64,000 nucleotides of DNA from Rosistilla carotiformis (lineage in GTDB: Bacteria; Planctomycetota; Planctomycetia; Pirellulales; Pirellulaceae): contig NZ_CP036348.1 in assembly GCF_007753095.1 (NCBI RefSeq), forward strand, positions 1,364,001 through 1,428,000, written 5' to 3'. The translations under genes were made by a program, and so were the position numbers. Position 1 is the stretch's first letter. Each line of letters begins with the position of its first letter. Positions 39,201 through 47,467 of the stretch are shown here, piece by piece. The notes beneath the pieces were generated by a model, which saw only the letters and a program-made list of their open reading frames with translations, did not search any database and was not told the DNA's origin.

Positions 39201-40939
39201 TGACGGTTTCCGTTGGGTTGCAACCGGTCAACGACGCGCCGACCGCCGTCGCTGACACGTTCGACAACATCAATCGTGGTAGCACGGGGAACGTCTTGGA
39301 AGTGTTGGACAACGATATTATCACTCCCGATGAAAACGAAACGCTGAGAGTGATTTCGGTCGGCACGACCAGCAACGGTGGAACGGTCACCATCGCTTCG
39401 GGAGGCAGCTATATCCAGTACACTCCGGCCACCAACTTCTCTGGGACCGAAACCTTCAGCTATACGATCAGCGATCGCACGACCGGTGGTCTGACCAGCA
39501 CCGCGACGGTAACGGTGAACGTTTCGGCGTTGAGCACCGGAACGCATACGTTCACCGTCGTGGAAGATGCCGCCGCGGCGACGTTCGACGTGTTGACGGG
39601 CGACCGCGCTGCCAATCCCGACGAATCGAACATCACTTTGCAGTCGATCGTTTCGACATCCAACGGCGGGACCGCGCTGATCACCAGCGATGGGACGGTC
39701 CAGTACAAACCGGCTGCCAACTTCAATGGCACCGAAACCGTCACCTATACCATTCGCAGCGATGACGGCGACACCGGAACCGGCACGATCACCTTCACCG
39801 TGACCGAGGTGAATGATCCGCCAGTCGCTGTCACGGACGAATTTCAAGTTGGCAAATCGGCAGGTTCGACGACCTTAGACGTGTTGGCCAACGACACGAC
39901 AGGAGTCGATACCAACGAAACGTTGAAGATCACCGCGGTTGATGGCGCGAATCTGACCGGGACCGTGACGATCAGTTCCGATGGCCTCTCGCTGGTCTAC
40001 ACTCCCAACGGAACGTTTACCGGGACCGAGACCTTCAGCTACACGATCATGGATCGGACGACCGGTGGGCTGACCGCGTCGGCAACCGTCTCGGTGACGG
40101 TGCTCGATTACGTGCCACGCGACTTCAACTTTACGATCGAGAGCACGTTCTTGAATGCGTTCGGGTTCGACGTGACGCTGACCGGCACTGACGACTTTGG
40201 CAATGCGGTTAACGCAACCGTGACGGTCGATGCTGCGGGCACGTTCTCGTTTGCCGATCAGGCCCCGGGCAGCTACACGTTGACGGTTCCGGCGATTCCA
40301 TTTTTGATCGGTGCTGAACAAGACCAAGTCTTCACGATCGATTCGGACATGGACGATGGGGATTACACCGCCCCGACGATTGAGATTGGTGCGATGCACC
40401 CATCCTATATCGCGATTCGCGATTGGTTCGGCAGCACATCGCGTGAGAGCGTGGTGTTAGCGGTCGTACAAGACGGGGATACTCCAGGCTTTAATCTGCA
40501 GGTCTCCAAGCTGGCATCGGGACTTGCCGATCCAGCGGTCACGCTGAACGATGATGGTTCTTCGGTGATCGTGACCGCGACCAGCACCACGAGCACCGAT
40601 GGTGGCCAAATTTCCTCTGTGCTTGACATCGATTCGAATGCCGTCGATATGCGAGGGCAACAGGGTGGTTTCATGTTAATCCGGGTCAACACGCCCGCAG
40701 CGACCGAGTTCACACCTGTCAGCAGCACTTCGGCCGCCAGCGGCACTGCGGCCGCTGTCTTTGCTGAGGGCGAAGCGAGCAGTTCAGCGATCGTCCTGCC
40801 GCTTGGATCGGCCGACGTTTGGGAGCAGCAAGCTGCCAGTTCTACGCTCGCCGACAGCGCGTCGGATGACGACGAGGACGAAGAAGATCAAGCGGCTGTC
40901 AACGACATCGTGTTCGCGGAAATGGGCGATTTAAGCTAA
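36224..40939 (+). CDS. Giant secreted protein: LEPR-XLL-like leader, thioredoxin-like, cyclophilin and cadherin/tandem-95 repeats
   Basis: 1571 residues from ATG 36224 (TTG 36182 possible). Order: basic N-terminus with RFLRLEPLEHRQLMAGD (residues 37-52), a form of the planctomycete LEPR-XLL export motif; a thioredoxin-like segment with FFGAAWCPNC (Cys111/Cys114) and a SFPTW cis-Pro-type turn at 151-155; a cyclophilin domain at about 238-375 with FHRILDDFVLQAGD, SQFFIT and HSIFGQLVEG, keeping the active-site Arg281, Phe286, Gln289 and His350; then cadherin-like and tandem-95-type repeats (SYTPAANINGADEFTYTVEDQNG, YTPATNFSGTETFSYTI, YKPAANFNGTETVTYTI, YTPNGTFTGTETFSYTI). The C-terminus is acidic and lacks an obvious sorting anchor. 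It is probably an extracellular or cell-surface protein combining redox and proline-isomerase modules with adhesion repeats. Confidence 0.88.
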   Translation: MTKRSSESRKPQSKTRLRRWIHALLGPAEPRTSGSRFLRLEPLEHRQLMAGDVDLLPPIAPASDETVQYALTSSVTAEGETTPEGEAAPDLVAFAKALSDGGVVFFGAAWCPNCTDQKELFEDGQNYLPFVEVTNPDHSLNATGTAEGISSFPTWRFQDGTEVEGVLSLADISQRSGIAIPQGETPSFVPVGNQTVGVGSPLHIPIDAYDPDGQPLTVTVTSSDPSLLEASVISGNRSLRLKIANYGDMVFELYEQRAERPTARIIELTEDGFYDGITFHRILDDFVLQAGDPTATGAGGSDLGDFDDQFHEDLQHNATGILSYAKTSDDTNDSQFFITEGDSRHLDFNHSIFGQLVEGEAVRDAISEVPTDSTGRLTTAFANAFGQITIEEASIFTDNENSVIMLKPTGSGTGPVNVTITVTDSDGNQTSQVITVNVTADNQLNSNGKPFLGDLSDVATTAGQAATIQLSSTDVEGDAVTYAAFKVGSVGYTTSVNQSTGEVTVTPPAGFVGTFEVQVGVKAASSTVTQADSTAFDLQTLSVTVQASALQGVTLNAASDTGVSNSDGITSSTNPTFTISGTTAGSTVELLSGSTVIGTAVATGTTTQITTTQLASNGNGTYSISARQTSGGTTSAATSPITVVYDSSAPAAITTQIATQATAGSLYTIDLTQAEEGNGVIYSLANGPAGMTIDAQTGVVTWTPTTSQLGDQTFSVKTTDQAGNSRDNSFSVNVGSETTVSLEMSFTDLAGNPITQLQRGDEFLLNITAIDHRLISSLKGVAAAYLDILYNQNLAEPVGTNLTINPTDTAEDIAASPFTFTSLFNDARLGSAATPGLIDELGAFATSQPGLEAGLVSIHFRALNAGVLVFTGDPADGNGTEVLVHGSDDELEPSEVNFGTASIEIVSTFVAADDIYNFDEDSANNAMDVLSNDQLLTAGTTLTIVGTSTPLNGGTVTIVEGGQSLSYTPAANINGADEFTYTVEDQNGSSQTVTVSVGLQPVNDAPTAVADTFDNINRGSTGNVLEVLDNDIITPDENETLRVISVGTTSNGGTVTIASGGSYIQYTPATNFSGTETFSYTISDRTTGGLTSTATVTVNVSALSTGTHTFTVVEDAAAATFDVLTGDRAANPDESNITLQSIVSTSNGGTALITSDGTVQYKPAANFNGTETVTYTIRSDDGDTGTGTITFTVTEVNDPPVAVTDEFQVGKSAGSTTLDVLANDTTGVDTNETLKITAVDGANLTGTVTISSDGLSLVYTPNGTFTGTETFSYTIMDRTTGGLTASATVSVTVLDYVPRDFNFTIESTFLNAFGFDVTLTGTDDFGNAVNATVTVDAAGTFSFADQAPGSYTLTVPAIPFLIGAEQDQVFTIDSDMDDGDYTAPTIEIGAMHPSYIAIRDWFGSTSRESVVLAVVQDGDTPGFNLQVSKLASGLADPAVTLNDDGSSVIVTATSTTSTDGGQISSVLDIDSNAVDMRGQQGGFMLIRVNTPAATEFTPVSSTSAASGTAAAVFAEGEASSSAIVLPLGSADVWEQQAASSTLADSASDDDEDEEDQAAVNDIVFAEMGDLS

Positions 40940-41234
40940 GCAAACACGCTGTGTGAAGTCCATCGGACGGCGGGAGCCGAATCCCGCCGAATGCTTGCTC
41001 TGCGGCGGTTTGCCTCAATCGTCCCCTCTGTAGGGTGGGGCGGTCTTCGCAGTGGCGTCGATCTCCGCGTAATATGCCGCTGCAATTGCTAAAAACCTGG
41101 AAAATGCAGGGTTTCCGTGATGCGGCGACTTGCGGAAACAGGACTTTCCGACGTAATCTTTGCCAATTCGCCGTAAAGGTAGCAAACACTACGAAACGTA
41201 CTTAAACACCTTCTACCGATAGAAAGGACCATTC
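40940..41234. promoter_or_regulatory. HU upstream region with an inverted repeat
   Basis: GTTTCCG (41111-41117) and CGGAAAC (41133-41139) form a 7-bp dyad with a 15-bp spacer, about 95 bp before ATG 41235. A second CTTTCCG follows at 41143. The arrangement could be an operator or a leader hairpin. AAAGGA at 41222-41227 is the ribosome-binding site. Confidence 0.35.
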
Positions 41235-41537
41235 ATGGTAGGAAAAGCTCCAACCAAGACAGAAATTTTCAACGCAATCGCCGAGTCGACTCAGTTGACC
41301 AAGAAAGACATCGCGGCGGTATTCGACGCCTTGAGCGCCGAAGTTGCCACCGCAGTCCAGGGGCCTGGCCAATTCACCATTCCCGGTCTTTGCAAGGTAA
41401 CCGTTCGCGAAACACCAGCGAAGCCAAAGCGTAAGGGACGCAACCCTGCAACCGGCGAAGAGATCTGGTTGCAACCAAAGCCCGCGTCGAAGAAGGTCAC
41501 CATTCGCCCATTGAAGGCGTTGAAGGAAATGATCTAA
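41235..41537 (+). CDS. HU-family DNA-binding protein
   Basis: 100 residues. A typical HU/IHF helix-turn body (PTKTEIFNAIAESTQLTKKDIAAVFDALSAEVATAV) is followed by the DNA-binding beta-arm with GRNPATGEEI, containing the intercalating Pro. The arm tail is basic and ends ASKKVTIRPLKALKEMI. It would bend and compact DNA as a homodimer. AAAGGA lies 7 bp upstream of the ATG and a strong intrinsic terminator follows the stop, so it is a single-gene transcript. Confidence 0.95.
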   Translation: MVGKAPTKTEIFNAIAESTQLTKKDIAAVFDALSAEVATAVQGPGQFTIPGLCKVTVRETPAKPKRKGRNPATGEEIWLQPKPASKKVTIRPLKALKEMI

Positions 41538-41562
41538 TTTTGGATCGTTCCCGTGCTCGAAC

Positions 41563-41598
41563 AAAAAGCCAACATCGAACTTCGGTGTTGGCTTTTTT
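41563..41598 (+). terminator. Intrinsic terminator after the HU gene (bidirectional)
   Basis: AAAAAGCCAAC pairs with GTTGGCTTTTT around a short loop centred on ACTTCGG, followed by a T-run. The A-run on the other side lets it also act on the convergent fliM transcript. Confidence 0.88.
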
Positions 41599-41653
41599 CG
41601 TAGGCTGTGGGGATGCGACGCCGTCGCGCGTGCTTACCCGTTTCCACGGTAGA

Positions 41654-41685
41654 TCCCGCGTCACCCTGGTCCCGCGTCACCCTGC
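41654..41685. repeat. 16-bp tandem duplication at the end of fliM
   Basis: TCCCGCGTCACCCTGG occurs at 41654-41669 and again at 41670-41685 with the last base changed. On the fliM strand the first copy encodes QGDAG; the second, shifted by one base, supplies the TGA stop. Confidence 0.7.
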
Positions 41686-42734
41686 GACGCCTTGGGGCGC
41701 GTATCGACGTGTTCGCGGATCCGGACCGCTTTCTTCCCTTTCAACGCTCCAATCGTCGCTTTGAACTTGGGAACGCTTTGGATCGCGACCTCCAGCGGTT
41801 TGTCGATCAGATGTTCGGTCGTAATCACATCGCCGACATCCATGCTCAACAGATCGCCCGTCTTGATCTTTGATCGAGCGAGCGTCACGGTCAGTTCCAC
41901 CAGCGCCGAATCGAGTTGGGATTCCAAGGCGTGTTTGGTTTGCGGCGTCGCGGGAGTGCTGGAATAGCCTCCCCAGCCCTTGCTGGACAATTGGCTGCTA
42001 AACCGTTCGATCGTGTTGTACGGAATGCATAGATTCATCATGCCGCGGTTCTTTCCCATCGTGACCTCGAAGCAGATCAAGACGATCACTTCGTTCGGGG
42101 GCACGATTTGCACCAGTTGTGGATTGCTTTCGATCGAACGTAGCGTCGGCTCCAGTTCGACAACGCTTTGCCATGTCGACTGCATGCCATCGAGGAACAG
42201 CTTGGTAACGCGTCCCATCAAACGGTGTTCGATCTCGGTCAGCGCCCGGTTGGGCAAGTCATTGGGTTGCGGGTCGCCACCGAGCATGCGATCGACAACG
42301 GCAAACGAGAGCGTGGGAGCGATGTCGAGGATCCAGTTGCCTTCGAGCGGTTTGACGTCGAGCACGCAGAAGCAGGTGGGCGTATCGAGGCTATAGACGA
42401 ACTCGCTGTAGGTCAGCTGGTCGGCACTGACCAATTTGACTTCGGTGATGCTGCGCAACAGCCCGGAAAGCTTGGCGTTGAAAGCGCGTCCCATGCCTTC
42501 GTGCAACGACCGCATCGCCCCCATCAATTCCTTGCCAACACGTTCAGGCCGTTTGAAATCGTAATTCATCGGCCGCATCCGCGGATCATTGTGCCGCGAC
42601 GCCGATGCGGCTGACCGCGGCGCGGGATTGGCGGCGGGGTTCGCCGATTTCTCCTTGGGCTGACCGGTGCCTTCGGATTCCATCGCGCGGATCAGATCTT
42701 CGACTTGGTTTTGGCTCAGTATTTCGTCGGACAT
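41661..42734 (-). CDS. fliM: Flagellar motor switch protein FliM
   Basis: 357 residues. The N-terminal ILSQNQVEDLI is the CheY-P-binding peptide. The middle CheC-like domain and the C-terminal FliN-like domain (SALVELTVTLARSKIKTGDLLSMDVGDVI) are complete, with the central GGDP region (RMLGGDPQPND). It forms part of the C-ring, transmits CheY-P binding to rotor direction and contacts FliG. The start at 42734 is preceded by AAGGAAGG. No other flagellar gene is adjacent, so fliM is an isolated copy here. Its last residues lie in a 16-bp tandem duplication. Confidence 0.93.
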   Translation of the reverse strand: MSDEILSQNQVEDLIRAMESEGTGQPKEKSANPAANPAPRSAASASRHNDPRMRPMNYDFKRPERVGKELMGAMRSLHEGMGRAFNAKLSGLLRSITEVKLVSADQLTYSEFVYSLDTPTCFCVLDVKPLEGNWILDIAPTLSFAVVDRMLGGDPQPNDLPNRALTEIEHRLMGRVTKLFLDGMQSTWQSVVELEPTLRSIESNPQLVQIVPPNEVIVLICFEVTMGKNRGMMNLCIPYNTIERFSSQLSSKGWGGYSSTPATPQTKHALESQLDSALVELTVTLARSKIKTGDLLSMDVGDVITTEHLIDKPLEVAIQSVPKFKATIGALKGKKAVRIREHVDTRPKASQGDAGPG

Positions 42735-42822
42735 ATTCGCCTTCCTTGGCTTATAAAATCATCCGCGAAGATTTCCTCCGCGGTACGCCCAGACGCTCGC
42801 TAGCGAACGCCCCGGCGGTCGA

Positions 42823-44097
42823 TCAGCTTCGCACTTGCCCTTGGCCGTTGACCACATACTTGTAGCTGGTTAGCTCGGTCAGTCCACACGGGCCACGGGC
42901 GTGGAATTTATCCGTCGAGATGCCAATCTCGGCGCCGAGTCCAAATTCGCCGCCATCGTTGAATCGTGTGCTCGCGTTGACCATCACCGCGGCGCTGTCG
43001 ATCGCGTCGGTAAACCGCTCCGACGCGGCGAGGTCCTTCGTTACGATCGCGTCGGTGTGATGCGAACCGTAGCGGTTGATGTGTTCGATCGCCGATTCTA
43101 GGTCGTCGACCACGCGGACGCTGATCTTGGGGCCCAGGTATTCGGTGCTCCAGTCGGCTTCGGTCGCTGCCGACGCCGCGGGGACTCGCTGGCAGGTCTG
43201 CGGGTCGCCAACGATCTCCACGTCGTGCTGAGCCAACGCTGCAGCGATCTGCGGCAGGAAGGCATCTGCGACGTCGCGGTGGACCAGCAGCGATTCACAG
43301 GCGTTACAGACGCCCATGCGGTGGCATTTCGAGTTGACAGCGATCTCGACCGCTTGATCGAGGTTCGCATCGCGGTCGACGTAAACGTGACAGTTGCCGT
43401 CGTAGTGTTTGATCACGGGCATCGTCGCTTCGCTAGCAACGCGGCGGATCAAGCTCTCGCCGCCGCGCGGGATCGTGACGTCGATCAGTTCGTGCATCTC
43501 GAGGAAGTGGCCGACCGCGTCGCGATCGGCGGTGCTGACTAACTGCACCGCGTCGGCTGGCAGACCGACTTCGGCCGCAGTTTTGTTGAGGATCTCCACG
43601 ATCGCCGCGCTCGAATGCGCCGCCTCTTTGCCCCCTCGCAAGATCACCGCATTGCCGCTTTTGACGCAGATCGCAGCCGCGTCGGCGGTCACGTTGGGGC
43701 GACTTTCGTAGATGAAAAAGACGACGCCCAGCGGGACCCGGCGCTTGATGATTTGCAGGCCGTTGGGACGGCGAAAGCCTTCGATCACCTGGCCGATCGG
43801 ATCGGGCAAGGCTGCGATTTCGCGGAGCCCCTTGGCGATCGCCGCGATCCGGTCGCTGGTCAGCCGCAGCCGATCGACTTCCGCGTCGGTCAAGCCAAAC
43901 CCCGCTGCTGCTTGCAAATCGAGAGTGTTTGTCTTTTGGATCTCCGCTTCGTGTTGCAGCAGCGCGTCGGCAGATTGCAGCAGCCAACGGTTTTTAATTT
44001 CGGTGCTCAACGTCGACAGCTGGCGCGACGCACGATGGGCGCGCTCGGCAACATCCAGGCAGTAGGATTTCAGGGAAGGTGTTTCGGCAGTGGTCAT
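42823..44097 (-). CDS. proA: Gamma-glutamyl phosphate reductase
   Basis: 424 residues, the expected length. Second step of proline synthesis: NADPH-dependent reduction of gamma-glutamyl phosphate to glutamate-5-semialdehyde. Visible motifs: [42 protein letters not shown], the catalytic Cys segment [13 protein letters not shown], and [33 protein letters not shown] near the end. The partner proB is not in the window. It lies 88 bp upstream of fliM on the same strand; cotranscription would be coincidental functionally. Confidence 0.96.
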   Translation of the reverse strand: MTTAETPSLKSYCLDVAERAHRASRQLSTLSTEIKNRWLLQSADALLQHEAEIQKTNTLDLQAAAGFGLTDAEVDRLRLTSDRIAAIAKGLREIAALPDPIGQVIEGFRRPNGLQIIKRRVPLGVVFFIYESRPNVTADAAAICVKSGNAVILRGGKEAAHSSAAIVEILNKTAAEVGLPADAVQLVSTADRDAVGHFLEMHELIDVTIPRGGESLIRRVASEATMPVIKHYDGNCHVYVDRDANLDQAVEIAVNSKCHRMGVCNACESLLVHRDVADAFLPQIAAALAQHDVEIVGDPQTCQRVPAASAATEADWSTEYLGPKISVRVVDDLESAIEHINRYGSHHTDAIVTKDLAASERFTDAIDSAAVMVNASTRFNDGGEFGLGAEIGISTDKFHARGPCGLTELTSYKYVVNGQGQVRS

Positions 44098-44245
44098 CAG
44101 ACGCGGGATGCTCCAGCAATCAAAGGCGGTTCAAAGTGTTCGTTTAGGGATCCGATCAGGTCCGCGACAGGCCGTGCCACGTTGGATCACTTGTCGTAAG
44201 TATCTGTCAGGCCTCGGGATTGGTCAACGCGAGCGGCCCGATCGA

Positions 44246-45286
44246 TCAGTAGTCGTACCACATTCCAAATCCAATCAAGGGTTCGTATTTGTCGAAGAAC
44301 GACCATTGCTGGCTCTTGCCTTCGTAAAAATCGGCGCCCAACCGCAGCAATGCCCCATCGTGGCCACGCCACGCCCAGCCGGCCTGTAGCGTCAGGCTGC
44401 CGCCGTAGTCGAGTTCTTCGCGGAGATGGGCGTGAGCGGCGGCGAACGGAGCCCCTCGCCACCCCGTGGGGGCGGTTGGCATGTATTCGATGCCAAACAT
44501 GAACTCCCACTGCTCGCTGACGTCCGAATAAAACGCCCAGCCGACTTCGCCATAGGTCCGCAGCCGCTCGGTGATCCAAAAAGCAGCTCCGGCGAACAGC
44601 ACGTCGCGGGAAAAGTTCAAACGATCGTGGTCAGGGTTTTTCAGTAGGAACTCATCGCCTGTGTGCGAGCTCAAGTGGTAATATCCCACTCGAGTTTGCC
44701 AGCGTCCAAATCCAAAGGACAACGGCACGCCGGCTCGAAAGTCGACCGATCGGACGTCGGCCTCCTCCTCCATGTCCAGCCGCACCTGCGCCGAACCTTC
44801 GATATCCAATTGCATGCCGTGACGGAACGGACCGTTGGAACGATCGCCAAATCGAAACAGGCCAAAGCGGCCGCCCAACGTTCCATCGAGCAGCAGGTTG
44901 TCACCCTCGGGACGCGTGAACCGGCCTGCCAGACGCGAGGCCTTTTCGTCGGCTAAATAGACCGGGTAGATCGAATCTTTGGGCAACAGCTGCCATTGCC
45001 AGACCGAAGCGTGCGCGTTGCTTCCCAGCGGTTGGATCGTCTGGGGAATAAAAGGCAGCGGTGCCATGGGCAGCGGCGGCAATTGGGCGATTTGCGCTGC
45101 GGAGGTCTCGTACGGGTCAAACGACATCGCCTGGGATTCGTTCAGGGCCGCAGTGATTGCACCGGGGGTGGGCTGCGTGTCGTACGTGCGCGGTTCCAAG
45201 GACGCGATCCGCTGTGCGATCGCCGCATCGACGCACAGCACGGCGATCCATAACGCAATCGCGCAACGATGTCGACTTACGTTCAT
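44246..45286 (-). CDS. DUF1207 family secreted/outer-membrane protein
   Basis: 346 residues. N-terminal signal (ALWIAVLCVDAAIA). The conserved core starts WQWQLLPKDSIYPVYLADEKASRLAGRF and continues as alternating aromatic beta strands (GMQLDIEGSAQVRLDM, WQTRVGYYHLSSHTGDEFLL, RLRTYGEVGWAFYSDV), ending in an aromatic residue pair (GMWYDY), suggesting an outer-membrane beta-barrel. Function unknown; the family is typical of planctomycetes and a few proteobacteria. It lies 148 bp upstream of proA and is divergent from the exopolysaccharide genes. Confidence 0.82.
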   Translation of the reverse strand: MNVSRHRCAIALWIAVLCVDAAIAQRIASLEPRTYDTQPTPGAITAALNESQAMSFDPYETSAAQIAQLPPLPMAPLPFIPQTIQPLGSNAHASVWQWQLLPKDSIYPVYLADEKASRLAGRFTRPEGDNLLLDGTLGGRFGLFRFGDRSNGPFRHGMQLDIEGSAQVRLDMEEEADVRSVDFRAGVPLSFGFGRWQTRVGYYHLSSHTGDEFLLKNPDHDRLNFSRDVLFAGAAFWITERLRTYGEVGWAFYSDVSEQWEFMFGIEYMPTAPTGWRGAPFAAAHAHLREELDYGGSLTLQAGWAWRGHDGALLRLGADFYEGKSQQWSFFDKYEPLIGFGMWYDY

Positions 45287-45791
45287 GGTGTCAATGTTTC
45301 CATCATGCTTTGAACTTGCAGTGTCTCACGTTGGGAAACACGTTTTTCCGGGACCGGGGGGAAACCTGCAGCGCTCGGCATCCAGCAGACGCCACGCCAG
45401 TCAAAATTCAATATTTAGAGATTTCGTCGGCGTAGGGCCAGACGAGTCGTGGGCTGGCGATTTAGGCGTGCGGCTGCCTATCACTGCGATAGCATTTACT
45501 CTCGGTGAGCGTCCTTGCCCACCGATTTCACGCATGCGCGCGCCGCGCTCGCGGCGCCTTTTCAGCTCAAAATGCCTAAGGTTTTTAGGGGGGTAGGCGG
45601 AATTCAACCGTTGAATTATTCGGATTGTTCTATCAAACTGGAACCGACCCTGAGGAAGTTGGGGGTTCTTTGTCGGTCAGCGAAGCACGAGGCGTTCGCG
45701 TGTTTATTGTGAACAGTCGATCAATATCCGTTGATTCTCCGATCTGTATTTTTGAAACTCACCAATTCGGGTGGGGCGAGGACGCTTTCCG
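45287..45791. promoter_or_regulatory. Divergent intergenic region with a perfect 17-bp dyad, upstream of the exopolysaccharide genes
   Basis: About 505 bp without a credible gene. AATTCAAC-C-GTTGAATT at 45601-45617 is a perfect 8-bp dyad around one base, a good candidate for a dimeric-regulator site, 175 bp before ATG 45792. The sequence from 45630 to 45770 is AT-richer. I found no sigma-54 -24/-12 element. Confidence 0.5.
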
Positions 45792-47456
45792 ATGGCACGA
45801 AGACGCCAAAATACTTCTGCTGACAGTCCGCTGACTTTGTTTGATATCTTTGCCGCGGTGATCGAATACCGTTGGCGCGCTGCGTTTACGTTCCTGTTGG
45901 TGATGGCGCTATCGCTGGTGGCCGTGGTGCTGTTCCCCAAGAAGTTTGAATCCGAAGCGAAAATGTTCGTCCGGCTCGGGCGCGGCAGCGTCACGATGGA
46001 TACGACAGCAACCACGGGGCAAACGATCTCGATTCAAGAATCGCGGGAGTCGGAGATCAATTCGATCACCGATATGTTGCAAAGTCGCCAATTGGCCGAA
46101 GACGTGGTGACGGCGATCGGAGCGGATCGGATTCTGGAAAAGCATTCTTGGATCGAAAAAAGTATCGACAACGTGATGGCAATGATTCCTGAATTGCCCG
46201 AATCGTCGGGGGCTGGTGAAGAACTGGGGTCGATGACTCCCGAACAGATCAAGCTGCAGGAACAATTCGAATCGGCGGTCCGTTATGTGGTTAAAAACAC
46301 AAAAATCAATTCGCCTAAGAAATCGACGACGATCACCGTCGTCTGTCGCGCCCGGACGCCCAAATTGGCCCAAGACCTGACGACCAAGTTTTTGGAAAGC
46401 CATAACAAAATGCATCTCGATGCCTACAAGTCTCCGGGGTCGTATAAGTTCTTCGAGGAGAATTTTGCCGAACACGAGCGGATGGTCAGCGATTACGAAG
46501 ATGCGATGCGAGAGGCCAAAAACGACATGGTCGTGCTCACGATCGAAGGGAAGCAACAATCGCTGCAGGAACAGATCACTAGCGTTGAAAAAGAGATCAT
46601 CAATACCAACACCGAACTGTTTTCGGCGCGGGCCAGTCTGTTGGATTTCATGGCCGACATGGAACGCTTGCCCGAAGAGATGGCAACCGAAACGACGCGG
46701 GGCATCGCCAATGAAGCGAATGATAAGATGCGCGATCGGTTGTACGAACTGGAGATTCGAGAAAAGGATCTGGCATCGAAATACAAGTCGGTCCATCCCA
46801 AACTGGTCACCCTGCGCCAACAACTCAACGACTCCAAGATGATCCTCGCGTCTCAGGAAAAAGAGCGGGAACACAACGTGATGGCGATCAATCCGGTTCG
46901 CCAAGATGTCCATAAATCGTTGCTGACCGCGAAATCGCGGATCGCCGGACTCGAAGCGAAGATCGACGCGTTGCTGACCGTTGAACAGGAACTCAATAAC
47001 GAATTGCAAAAGGTCAACTCGTTCGAGCTCACCTCATCGGAGCTGCGGCGACGGATCAATATCGCCGACAACAACCACCGCATCTATGCGCAAAAATTAG
47101 AAGAATCGCGGATCAACAACGCGCTCGATCAGGAAGCGATCTCGAACGTTTCGATCGTCCAGCAACCTTCGTTTGTGATGAAGCATGTCAGCCCTAAACG
47201 AAGTCTGTTGGGAGTTCTCGGATTCCTGCTTTCGATGTTGTGCGGCGTCTTTGTGGCGGTGGCCAGCGATCGCTTTCCCGGTGTCGACGATGACTATGCC
47301 GAACTCGATCAACGTTTGGCTCAAATCGAATCCAAGGCCACGTCGCGCGGGATCGTTGAACGCGTGCCAGAGAGCAGTCCGGTGGAGACGGACGTTGCAG
47401 CGGACGACGACCATCGGGTGGTTGAGAACAACCACGCGGATCACCACAACGATTGA
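45792..47456 (+). CDS. Wzz/GumC-type chain-length determinant protein
   Basis: 554 residues from ATG 45792; GTG 45771 is a weaker option. Layout: first membrane helix (about residues 27-48, WRAAFTFLLVMALSLVAVVLF), the Wzz N-terminal domain with KFESEAKMFVRLG, long coiled coils (about 210-430), a second membrane helix after PKRSLLGVLGFLLSMLCGVFVAVASDRF (about 490-510) and a short acidic cytoplasmic tail. There is no Walker A kinase domain, so it is the membrane polysaccharide co-polymerase part only. It would set polymer length or help export. The stop touches the next gene, a presumed ligase/polymerase. Confidence 0.92.
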   Translation: MARRRQNTSADSPLTLFDIFAAVIEYRWRAAFTFLLVMALSLVAVVLFPKKFESEAKMFVRLGRGSVTMDTTATTGQTISIQESRESEINSITDMLQSRQLAEDVVTAIGADRILEKHSWIEKSIDNVMAMIPELPESSGAGEELGSMTPEQIKLQEQFESAVRYVVKNTKINSPKKSTTITVVCRARTPKLAQDLTTKFLESHNKMHLDAYKSPGSYKFFEENFAEHERMVSDYEDAMREAKNDMVVLTIEGKQQSLQEQITSVEKEIINTNTELFSARASLLDFMADMERLPEEMATETTRGIANEANDKMRDRLYELEIREKDLASKYKSVHPKLVTLRQQLNDSKMILASQEKEREHNVMAINPVRQDVHKSLLTAKSRIAGLEAKIDALLTVEQELNNELQKVNSFELTSSELRRRINIADNNHRIYAQKLEESRINNALDQEAISNVSIVQQPSFVMKHVSPKRSLLGVLGFLLSMLCGVFVAVASDRFPGVDDDYAELDQRLAQIESKATSRGIVERVPESSPVETDVAADDDHRVVENNHADHHND

Positions 47457-47467
47457 CGAACCACGTG

